A stretch of 16,451 nucleotides of DNA, from NCBI GenBank assembly GCA_937915925.1, contig CALGGM010000166.1, positions 1 to 16,451 on the forward strand, in the 5' to 3' direction. Shown here in pieces: positions 1 to 6,326 of the stretch. The translations under genes and the position numbers were made by a program. Origin of the DNA: an uncultured Clostridia bacterium. GTDB lineage: Bacteria > Bacillota > Clostridia > Christensenellales > CAG-138. The notes beneath the pieces are model-generated. The model worked only from the letters and a program-made list of their open reading frames with translations. It did no database searches and was not told where the DNA came from. Each line of letters starts with the position of its first letter. The first letter of the stretch is position 1.

Positions 1-280
1 AAGTAATAGATGTTACATAATAGTAGGGGGCGACGACCTCGGCGCCCCGTCAAAAAGCACAGCAGCGGAACGGGAAGGTGATACATTCCCCTACAATCTC
101 CGTAGGGGCGGATATCATCCGCCCGTCTCGTTTCGCTCGGTTCAAACGACAACCCTTCCGTCGACCTATCGGTCGACACCTCCCCTTGCACAGGGGAGGC
201 AAGATGGATGTCAATGGCTCGTAAGGGCGGATCGCATCCGCCCGCCATAACAGCGGAACGGGAAGATGATATCTTCCCCT
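1..280. repeat. Intergenic palindromic repeat cluster 1
   Basis: No gene is visible here. The stretch holds GGGCGGAT-NNN-ATCCGCCC palindromes at 106-124 and 225-243, and two copies of the related GGGAAGAT-NNN-ATCTTCCC palindrome, one degenerate at 72-90 and one perfect at 260-278. A weaker relative lies at 24-49 (GTAGGGGGCG ... GCGCCCC). Between the two perfect GGGCGGAT copies, at 139-210, is a longer unit that begins GGTTCAAACGACAACC and contains two hairpins: one around GTCGACC...GGTCGAC and one CTCCCC...GGGGAG. The two GGGCGGAT palindromes start 119 bases apart, so palindrome and double-hairpin unit alternate. The same families recur at 5568-5978, 9951-10542 and 16093-16318. Their function is unknown. 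Confidence 0.85.
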
Positions 281-323
281 ACAGGTTGGTTTTCCTTTTT
301 CAACGCGGTGGGTGCCTGATCGG

Positions 324-353
324 TTGACAGACGCTTTTGAAATGCGATATAAT
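324..353 (+). promoter_or_regulatory. Sigma-A-type promoter of the lipoprotein gene
   Basis: A perfect -35 box TTGACA (324-329) and a perfect -10 box TATAAT (348-353) are separated by 18 bases. Transcription should begin near 360, giving a leader of about 30 bases. The leader carries a GAGGAG ribosome binding site at 379-384, just before the ATG at 391. Confidence 0.88.
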
Positions 354-390
354 ATTCATTCAAAGATGAAACGATCATGAGGAGCGAATC

Positions 391-2022
391 ATGAAACGAA
401 TGGGAAAATGCGGCGCTGTGCTGCTTGCGGCATTGCTGCTGCTTGCGGGCTGTACCGCGGATCGGGCGGAGCTTGCGAAGGTCGAAGAGCCGGTTCCGAC
501 GGTCGAAGCCGAACATACGCCGGTCATCGAGGAGACGGTGGAAAGCGTTGATGTGGTGATGGCGGAGGTCGTCACGCCTGCGCCGACGCCCACGCCTGCG
601 CCGACGCCCACGCCGACCCCGACGCCGGAACCGACCCCGACGCCGGTCCCCGATCCGATCGAACGGGAATGGACCGCTGAGGACGGGGCGTTCTCGCTGA
701 ACCTTGAGCCCGACGGCAGCTTTACCGCGCGTTACGGCGATCGCGAAGCCGCGGGCACGTTTACCGCAAAGGACGGCTTCCTGACGCTTTCGGATCAGAC
801 CGGACGCGCCGACAAGGTCCCGTTCACCACGGACGGACAGACGCTGACGGTCGCGTTCGCGGGGCAGGTCCCGCTGACGCTTACGGCGAAGGAGAACGGT
901 ATGAGCTCGGAACCCGAGCCGATGGGAACCTTTTTGCCGCGTACGGACAGCGCGCCGGAGATCGCGTACGCGTACGTGAACGACGCGATCGTGACGGTCG
1001 AACTTGCTGACGGCGCGATCGCCGCGGCATACTGCTTTACGTGTCTCGACACCCCGCCCGCCGAAAACGAGCCGGATTGGCTTTCGGTGAACGCGTCGGT
1101 GTTCCGCACGTTCAAGTACGACGGGCAGTACAACATCTTCGTCCGCGACGAGCAGGGATGCGTGAGCGCGCCGTACCCGATCAAGGTCGATTCGGGCTTT
1201 ACGTACAACATCCGCTCCGAGGGTCTTACGTGGCTCAACACGCCGTTGGACGAGACGGTCGCGGCGGCGGGCAGCTCGGTCGATGAGCTGAACGACGCGA
1301 TCACAAAGGACGTCGCCGAAGCGGGCTTCTATACGCGCGAGGGCGGCGTGACGTCCGCGGTCTCGGCGGTGTCGCACATGACGGAGCTCGGGTACTCGAT
1401 CCCGTATCAGGGCGGCGGCAAGTACCAGGACGAGCACGAATGGGGCTTGAATCCCAAGTGGGGCGCAAAGCTCGATTACCCGACGCAGGACGGCAACGGC
1501 AAGTATTACTACACGGGCATGCAGTGCGTCGGTTCGATCACGTGGGCGATGAAGCAGGCGGGGCTGAACACGAACAACGCCTCCACCGGATGGCAGATCG
1601 GTCTGCTCGGCGCGGTCAACCGCAGTAAGGACAATCAGATCAAGTACAACCAGGCGCGCAGCGGCGATTTCGTGCAGGTCAACGCGCATTACGAGCTGAT
1701 CGTGGATCGGCTCGATACCGACGGCGACGGACTGGCGGATTCGTATCTGCTGTATGAAATGTGCGCGCCGCATCTGACGTTTTTGATCCTGACCTTCCGC
1801 ACGATGCGCGGCAGGACGTTCTTCAACATGGACGGGCTGTACAACAACACCGGACGGCTCAGCGACAAGAACCGGTTCTGGCAGACCTACTGGATCCCGA
1901 CCGAGGCGATGCCGGAACGGATGCAGACCGCGTACGCCTCGGCGGACACGAACCGCGCGCTCGACCGGCTGATGCGTGCGACGGGGCTTGTCGGCGCAGA
2001 GGAGCACTCGATCGTCGGATAA
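391..2022 (+). CDS. Secreted lipoprotein with lipocalin-like, Ig-like and papain-like (NlpC/P60- or CHAP-like) regions
   Basis: A 543-residue protein. The N-terminus is a lipoprotein signal peptide with lipobox LLAG-C, predicting lipid attachment at Cys21 and anchoring to the outer face of the membrane. Residues about 62-89 are a Pro-Thr spacer of repeated TPTP, as used to span the cell wall. Residues about 92-170 form a short beta-rich stretch (WTAEDG, DGSF, GTF, DGFLTL, DGQTLTV) resembling small lipocalin-like domains of gut Firmicutes. Residues about 185-268 look like a bacterial Ig-like domain (GQYNIFVRDEQGCVS). Residues about 300-505 resemble a papain-fold cell-wall hydrolase: Cys379 at the start of a helix (MQCVGSITWAMKQAG) and His433 (NAHYELIVD) are the candidate catalytic pair. 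An acidic loop DTDGDGLAD follows at 442-450 and could bind calcium. The start is fixed by the promoter and by GAGGAG 7 bases upstream. The gene stands alone between its own promoter and terminator. Lipoprotein status is firm; the peptidase assignment is inferred from motif layout, and the target bond is unknown. Confidence 0.72.
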   Translation: MKRMGKCGAVLLAALLLLAGCTADRAELAKVEEPVPTVEAEHTPVIEETVESVDVVMAEVVTPAPTPTPAPTPTPTPTPEPTPTPVPDPIEREWTAEDGAFSLNLEPDGSFTARYGDREAAGTFTAKDGFLTLSDQTGRADKVPFTTDGQTLTVAFAGQVPLTLTAKENGMSSEPEPMGTFLPRTDSAPEIAYAYVNDAIVTVELADGAIAAAYCFTCLDTPPAENEPDWLSVNASVFRTFKYDGQYNIFVRDEQGCVSAPYPIKVDSGFTYNIRSEGLTWLNTPLDETVAAAGSSVDELNDAITKDVAEAGFYTREGGVTSAVSAVSHMTELGYSIPYQGGGKYQDEHEWGLNPKWGAKLDYPTQDGNGKYYYTGMQCVGSITWAMKQAGLNTNNASTGWQIGLLGAVNRSKDNQIKYNQARSGDFVQVNAHYELIVDRLDTDGDGLADSYLLYEMCAPHLTFLILTFRTMRGRTFFNMDGLYNNTGRLSDKNRFWQTYWIPTEAMPERMQTAYASADTNRALDRLMRATGLVGAEEHSIVG

Positions 2023-2031
2023 ATCAAATAC

Positions 2032-2090
2032 GGAGCTGTGAAAGGATCCCGACGTTAAGGCAAGCGGACCTTTGATAGCTCCTTTGTTTT
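2032..2090 (+). terminator. Rho-independent terminator after the lipoprotein gene
   Basis: A two-part stem starts 10 bases after the stop codon. GGAGCT (2032-2037) pairs with AGCTCC (2077-2082). Inside it, AAAGG-A-TCC (2041-2049) pairs with GGACCTTT (2066-2073) with one bulged A. The T-rich run TTTGTTTT (2083-2090) follows directly. Confidence 0.78.
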
Positions 2091-2124
2091 AAGAAAAACA
2101 GAAAAATATTTCCAAAACCGTGTC

Positions 2125-2146
2125 ACACTTCGGCGTTATGAAGTGT
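2125..2146. repeat. Short inverted repeat upstream of the caspase-gene promoter
   Basis: ACACTTC (2125-2131) and GAAGTGT (2140-2146) form a perfect 7-bp inverted repeat around an 8-base centre. It sits 37 bases upstream of the -35 box at 2183. It could be an operator or a chance hairpin; only one copy is seen. Confidence 0.4.
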
Positions 2147-2182
2147 CTAATGGATATAAGGGCGATGCGAACGCGGTTTTTG

Positions 2183-2211
2183 TTGACAAACTGCGTGTCT
2201 CGCAGTACGAT
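2183..2211 (+). promoter_or_regulatory. Sigma-A-type promoter of the caspase-like gene
   Basis: TTGACA (2183-2188) and TACGAT (2206-2211) are separated by the optimal 17 bases. The predicted transcript start near 2218 leaves a leader of about 18 bases with ACGGAGG (2224-2230) ahead of the ATG at 2236. The promoter lies inside the longest open frame, whose first ATG is at 2143. That rules out the upstream ATG as the normal start. Confidence 0.85.
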
Positions 2212-2235
2212 AAAAGAGAGAGAACGGAGGCAAAT

Positions 2236-5200
2236 ATGCGAATGATCGGTAAGAAACTGTTTGCACTGCTGCTGTGCTTTGCAATGCTCTATGCGCTTCT
2301 GCCCGCGTTTGCAGCGGCGGAGGAGGAAGTGCCGGATGAAATCACGGAAAGCGAAGCCGAGGACGCGGAACAGCTCGTTCTTGCGCCGACGGGTGAGGAG
2401 AAAGGCGTGCCGCTCGAAAACAGCACGGTGATCGATGAGGAATTTGCGTTCAATCGGAACTGCTTTTATGAAATCACCACGCCGGGAGAAACCGTTTTTC
2501 GACCGGTCACGGCGGAAGATGACGGCTATTTTAAATTTCATATCAAAACCGATCATGTGCATCTGCTGTTTACCGACAGCGAATTCAATGTGCTTTTTGA
2601 AGCAGAGACCGTAGTGGATTATGCGAAGGAGCTGATGGCGCTTACGTATCGGGACGGCGGGCAAACGTATTATGTCGGCGTATCGTATCAGGATCCGCAG
2701 CGCACGGGAAGCTTCAACGTGGCGGTTTATCAGTACGGCGCAAACGCCTGCGGCGATTATGTGACGTGGTCGTTTGATGAGGACAGCGGGGAGCTGTCTT
2801 TGAGCAGCGGCACCATGTGGGATTTCACGCCGGAGACGGTGCCGTGGAGAGCGTATCGGGACCGGATCAAAACGCTCCGTATTTCAACCAGCGGCAGTAC
2901 CGTCATCGGTGAATATGCGTTTTACGGATGCTCCAATCTGGAATCCATCGAAAACAACAAAAGCATTGGCGCCATCGCGGGCTATGCGTTCTACGGAACG
3001 GCATTGCGGAAATTGGAGTGGCCGGACTTTTGCTGGTTCGGAACGTACGGCGGCGTCGGAGAATATGCGTTCGCATACTGCAAAAATCTGAAAACGTTCT
3101 ACATACGGAAGGACAACAGTACGTACTCGATCGGAGATTATGCGTTTTACGGCAGCGGTCTCGAATCCGCCATATTTGTAAACAATCTCCCCAGAATCGG
3201 ATCGTATGCGTTTGCGGAGTGCAAAAATCTTGAAACGGTCTCTCTTCCGAACGAGGTGACGATGGACGGCTACGGCTTGACGCTCGGAGATTATGTGTTC
3301 CAAAATAGCGGACTGCAGACGCTGCAAATCCCGAAGATCGTGACGGAAATCGGCGTCGGACCGTTTGCGGGCTGTAAACGGCTTGCGCCGAATGCGCTCA
3401 CGGTGGCGAACGAAAACGAGACGTTCATCGCAAAGGACGGACTGCTGCTCACGAAGGATGGAAAGACGCTTCGGTCCGCGCTTTATCAGACGGCGAGCGG
3501 CGCGTATACAACGCCGAGCAGCGTTCGAACGATCGCAGACAGCGCGTTTTACGGCTGCGGCGCGCTGACGGAGCTCAAGCTCTCGTCCGGCGTCGTCACG
3601 GTCGGTGAAAATGCTTTTACGGACTGTGCGGCATTGCAGAAAATCACGGTCCTGCAGTCGCTGAAGCAGGTCAATCGCGGCGCGTTTTCGGGCTGCGGCG
3701 CGCTTTCGGACGTCTATTATCTCGGGTATGAGGAGGAACGGGAAGCAAAGCTTTCCGTCGAGCCGGACGGCAACGACGCGCTTTTGAACGCCGTGTGGCA
3801 TTATACGGAAAAGAGCAATTTCGACGGCACGGTCGAGTGGGATCCGAACGATGTGCAGTTCAAGGGCACGACCCCGTACGTGACCTATACGGGGGAAGCC
3901 TTTACGCCGCGCTTCACACTGAAGGATGCAGCGGGAAACACGGTCGATGAAAGCGCCTACACGGTGGAATACCTTGAGAATACCGAGCCCGGCACGGGTT
4001 ATGCGGTGGTTACGTTCACGGAAGGATACACCGGCTCGTTCCGTTCGTTCTTCAAGATCTATCTGCCCGCGACGACGGAAACGAAGGTCGAAAATGTGTC
4101 CGACGGCGTCCGCATCAGATGGAAGCCCGTCGAGAACGCAGCGGGCTACGTCATCTATCGCCGCGCGTGGAACCTCCAAAGCGCGGGCTGGACGACGTTT
4201 GAACGCTGGAACAATACGACCGACACGACGTGGACGGACACGAAGGTCTATGCCGGTACGCGCTATCAGTACGGCGTCAAGGCGTATTTTGAACGGCGCA
4301 ACGACGCGGTGACCGGCGCGGAGATCGGCGGGAACGTCGGCGACAACTTCAATCTCGGACACGTCGGTCCGCTGAAGACGACCGTGCGCATCACGACGCG
4401 GCACCTGAAAACGCTCGCGCCTGCCAAGAATGCGATCACGGCGACGTGGGACACCTCCAAGGTCTTTACCGGGTATCAGGTTCGTTATGCGACCGACGAA
4501 GCGTTTACGAAGAACGCGGGCGCGGTCAAGGTCGGCGGCGCGGCGAACGAGAAGACCGTGCTGAAATCGCTGAAGGCGAACACGGTCTACTATGTGTCCG
4601 TACGCTCGTACCATGAATTCGAGGGCATGACGTACTTCGGCGAGTGGTCGAACGTGATCCGCGTCAAGACCGGAACGAGCCAGACGGTGTATGACGTGAT
4701 GTACCGCGCGGTCGCGGTCGGCGAAAACAAGTATAAGGAGAGCCCGCTAAAGGGCTGCGTCAACGACGCGAACGCGATGACGGGCATGCTGAAGGGACTG
4801 AACCGCCCGTTCGCCGTGAAGACGGTCACCAACGGAAGCAAAACAGCGATCATCAACGCGATCCGGACGTCGTTTGCGGATGCGATGGACAGCGACGTCT
4901 CCCTGTTCTGCTACTCGGGACACGGCGTCAACGCAAGCGGCGATTCCGACAGCGAGTACGACCTGTATCAAGGCGCGCTCGTTTCGACCGACATGGAGTA
5001 TATCACCATGAGGGAGCTTGCGGCAGAGCTGAGCAAGGTCCGCGGACGCGTGATCGTGATCCTCGACAGCTGCCACAGCGGAGCATCGATCGCGAGATCC
5101 GAACAGGAGCAGGAAGCGGAACTCGAAGCCTTCCGTGCATCTGCGATCGAAGCGTTCTCGGGGTACTATCTCGAGGATACGGCAAAGGGCGGCGAGACGT

Positions 5201-5514
5201 CAAAGATGGGCGAATTCCGCCAGAGCAAGTTCATCGTCATTGTTGCGGCGAGCTATTGGCAGTCCTCGTATGACGGCAAGTTCGACGGCTCCGGCTACAG
5301 CCAGGGCGCGTTCACGGCGGCGATTATCAAGGGGATGGGCTGTTCGTATCCGAACGGCAAGTACCTCGGTTCGATGCCCGCGGACGCGAACAAGGACAAA
5401 AAGGTCACGCTTTATGAACTGTTCAACTACGCGAACTCGCAGGCAAAGCGTTGGAGCCCGCGGCAGGACGCACAGTATTTCGGACCGGATGATGAGGTCC
5501 TGTTCCGCAGATAA
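2236..5514 (+). CDS. Secreted modular protein: BspA-type LRR, Ig-like, two fibronectin III, C-terminal caspase-like protease
   Basis: A 1092-residue protein with a signal peptide (residues 1-28: basic start, hydrophobic core LLLCFAMLYALL, AFAAA cleavage region). An acidic stretch follows, then a beta domain (about 72-166) and a WSFDEDSGELSLSSG linker typical of BspA-like proteins. About ten BspA/LRR_5 repeats follow (about 219-500), each with a core such as YAFYGCSNL. Next come an Ig-like domain (about 530-609, with YTGEAFTP), two fibronectin III domains (about 610-715 and 722-815) and a caspase-fold domain (about 819-1092, peptidase family C14, clan CD). The catalytic dyad is visible: His896 in YSGHG and Cys946 in LDSCHSGA. 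Family-typical FIVIVAAS, QGAFTAAIIKG and ADANKDKKVTLYELF follow. No LPXTG motif or C-terminal membrane anchor is seen, so the protein is probably released or held non-covalently. The start at 2236 follows from the promoter and GGAGG. It is monocistronic. The first half has clearly lower GC than the second, suggesting a mosaic origin. The substrate is unknown; bacterial relatives of this family usually cleave after Arg or Lys. Confidence 0.9.
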   Translation: MRMIGKKLFALLLCFAMLYALLPAFAAAEEEVPDEITESEAEDAEQLVLAPTGEEKGVPLENSTVIDEEFAFNRNCFYEITTPGETVFRPVTAEDDGYFKFHIKTDHVHLLFTDSEFNVLFEAETVVDYAKELMALTYRDGGQTYYVGVSYQDPQRTGSFNVAVYQYGANACGDYVTWSFDEDSGELSLSSGTMWDFTPETVPWRAYRDRIKTLRISTSGSTVIGEYAFYGCSNLESIENNKSIGAIAGYAFYGTALRKLEWPDFCWFGTYGGVGEYAFAYCKNLKTFYIRKDNSTYSIGDYAFYGSGLESAIFVNNLPRIGSYAFAECKNLETVSLPNEVTMDGYGLTLGDYVFQNSGLQTLQIPKIVTEIGVGPFAGCKRLAPNALTVANENETFIAKDGLLLTKDGKTLRSALYQTASGAYTTPSSVRTIADSAFYGCGALTELKLSSGVVTVGENAFTDCAALQKITVLQSLKQVNRGAFSGCGALSDVYYLGYEEEREAKLSVEPDGNDALLNAVWHYTEKSNFDGTVEWDPNDVQFKGTTPYVTYTGEAFTPRFTLKDAAGNTVDESAYTVEYLENTEPGTGYAVVTFTEGYTGSFRSFFKIYLPATTETKVENVSDGVRIRWKPVENAAGYVIYRRAWNLQSAGWTTFERWNNTTDTTWTDTKVYAGTRYQYGVKAYFERRNDAVTGAEIGGNVGDNFNLGHVGPLKTTVRITTRHLKTLAPAKNAITATWDTSKVFTGYQVRYATDEAFTKNAGAVKVGGAANEKTVLKSLKANTVYYVSVRSYHEFEGMTYFGEWSNVIRVKTGTSQTVYDVMYRAVAVGENKYKESPLKGCVNDANAMTGMLKGLNRPFAVKTVTNGSKTAIINAIRTSFADAMDSDVSLFCYSGHGVNASGDSDSEYDLYQGALVSTDMEYITMRELAAELSKVRGRVIVILDSCHSGASIARSEQEQEAELEAFRASAIEAFSGYYLEDTAKGGETSKMGEFRQSKFIVIVAASYWQSSYDGKFDGSGYSQGAFTAAIIKGMGCSYPNGKYLGSMPADANKDKKVTLYELFNYANSQAKRWSPRQDAQYFGPDDEVLFRR

Positions 5515-5528
5515 TTCCGGTATGCCAG

Positions 5529-5557
5529 CGCGCTTCGCTTATGCGGAGCGCGTTTTT
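5529..5557 (+). terminator. Rho-independent terminator after the caspase-like gene
   Basis: CGCGCTTCGC (5529-5538) pairs with GCGGAGCGCG (5543-5552), a 10-bp stem with one T-G wobble around a TTAT loop. It is followed by TTTTT (5553-5557), 15 bases after the stop codon. Confidence 0.92.
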
Positions 5558-5567
5558 ATGTTATGGC

Positions 5568-5978
5568 GGGCGGATGCGATCCGCCCCTACGGGTAAAAAT
5601 CGACCTCCCCTTGTCAGGGGAGGTGGCAGCCGAAGGCTGACGGAAGGGTAGTCATTTGAACCGCAAGTCTCTTGACGGGCGGATGATATCCGCCCCTACG
5701 GGTAGTTACTGTCTTGCCTCCCCTGTGCAAGGGGAGGTGGATCGCGAAGCGAGACGGAAGGGTTGTCTTTTGAACCGCGCTAACTTTTCGGGCGGATGCG
5801 ATCCGCCCCTACGGGTAAAACCAACCTGTAGGGGAAGATATCATCTTCCCGTTCCACTGTTGCGGTGGGCGGATGCGATCCGCCCCTACAAGCCGTTTTC
5901 CCAATCGCGCGCGGCGATACCAAAAGGCTTCTCCTTGAGGAGAAGCTGGCACCGATAGGTGACTGATGAGGTGTTGCA
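5568..5978. repeat. Intergenic palindromic repeat cluster 2, three alternating units
   Basis: No gene is supported. GGGCGGAT-NNN-ATCCGCCC palindromes lie at 5568-5586, 5677-5695, 5790-5808 and 5867-5885. The GGGAAGAT-ATC-ATCTTCCC form is at 5832-5850. Double-hairpin units lie between or beside them in the reverse orientation relative to clusters 1, 3 and 4, at 5604-5664, 5713-5778 and a degenerate copy at 5926-5978. The successive palindromes start 109 and 113 bases apart, so palindrome plus double-hairpin behaves as a tandem composite unit. The whole cluster begins about 10 bases after the caspase-gene terminator. Confidence 0.85.
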
Positions 5979-6065
5979 AATCTCCACTCCGAGCGAATTG
6001 TGAAAAAATGTTGCGAGGAAAGTTCACAGGAAAAAAGAGGAATTCGCCTGCCGACGTCGAATTAA

Positions 6066-6225
6066 ATAATAAAATCGATCTAAGTAAGAACGATAAGAAA
6101 GATCGATCTAAGTATATCGATCTTTCTTAAATCAAGCTGATTACCTTGTTCATTCTTATATCGTTCTTCTTAAGAAGACCGAAAGAAAGAACAAATTCGT
6201 TTTTCTTGGAAAGAAGACCGAAAAA
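6066..6225. repeat. AT-rich region with nested inverted and direct repeats
   Basis: This stretch is much richer in A and T than anything around it. A perfect 14-bp inverted repeat, TAAGAAAGATCGAT (6094-6107) and ATCGATCTTTCTTA (6116-6129), encloses an 8-base centre. An outer pair, AAGAACGATAAGAA (6086-6099) and TTCTTATATCGTTCTT (6153-6168), is complementary apart from two extra bases. Direct repeats are ATCGATCTAAGTA (6074-6086 and 6102-6114) and AAGAAGACCGAAA (6172-6184 and 6211-6223). No gene is supported. The role could be regulatory, terminator-like or a relic of an insertion. Confidence 0.7.
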
Positions 6226-6291
6226 AGAAACGAAGCTTTGCAACCGAATCCGCTTCAGCGCGGTATTTCGGATAAGAGGATCGAAGCCTCT

Positions 6292-6319
6292 TTGCAAGGC
6301 GGCGGGAATGTGGTATACT
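6292..6319 (+). promoter_or_regulatory. Promoter of the YARHG operon, extended -10
   Basis: TTGCAA (6292-6297) and TATACT (6314-6319) are 16 bases apart, with an extended -10 TGG directly before the -10 box. The stretch GGCGGGAATGTGGTATACTG is almost identical to the promoter at 16366-16393. The -10 box ends only 7 bases before the ATG at 6327, so the transcript would begin at or next to the start codon. Confidence 0.72.
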
Positions 6320-6326
6320 GGGGAGC

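Noticed and set aside
211..2007. Long open frame of 598 codons on the minus strand
   Set aside because: It lies antisense to the lipoprotein gene, is extremely rich in Arg and low in normal protein features, and has no ribosome binding site; it is a shadow produced by GC-rich codons.
2884..4614. Open frame of 576 codons on the minus strand opposite the caspase gene
   Set aside because: Arg-rich with no domain signature and fully overlapped by a gene with clear domains, a signal peptide and a promoter.
5672..5692. Promoter suggested by TTGAC near 5673 and ATATCC downstream
   Set aside because: The bases are part of a repeat copy, spacing to any -10-like sequence is wrong, and no gene follows.
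5656..5958. Open frames translated from the repeat cluster
   Set aside because: They consist wholly of palindrome and hairpin units that recur in other clusters in various frames; there is no ribosome binding site.
5568..5978. CRISPR array
   Set aside because: The repeated parts are palindromes plus related hairpin units with conserved, not unique, sequence between them. Orientation and spacing vary between clusters and no cas gene is nearby.
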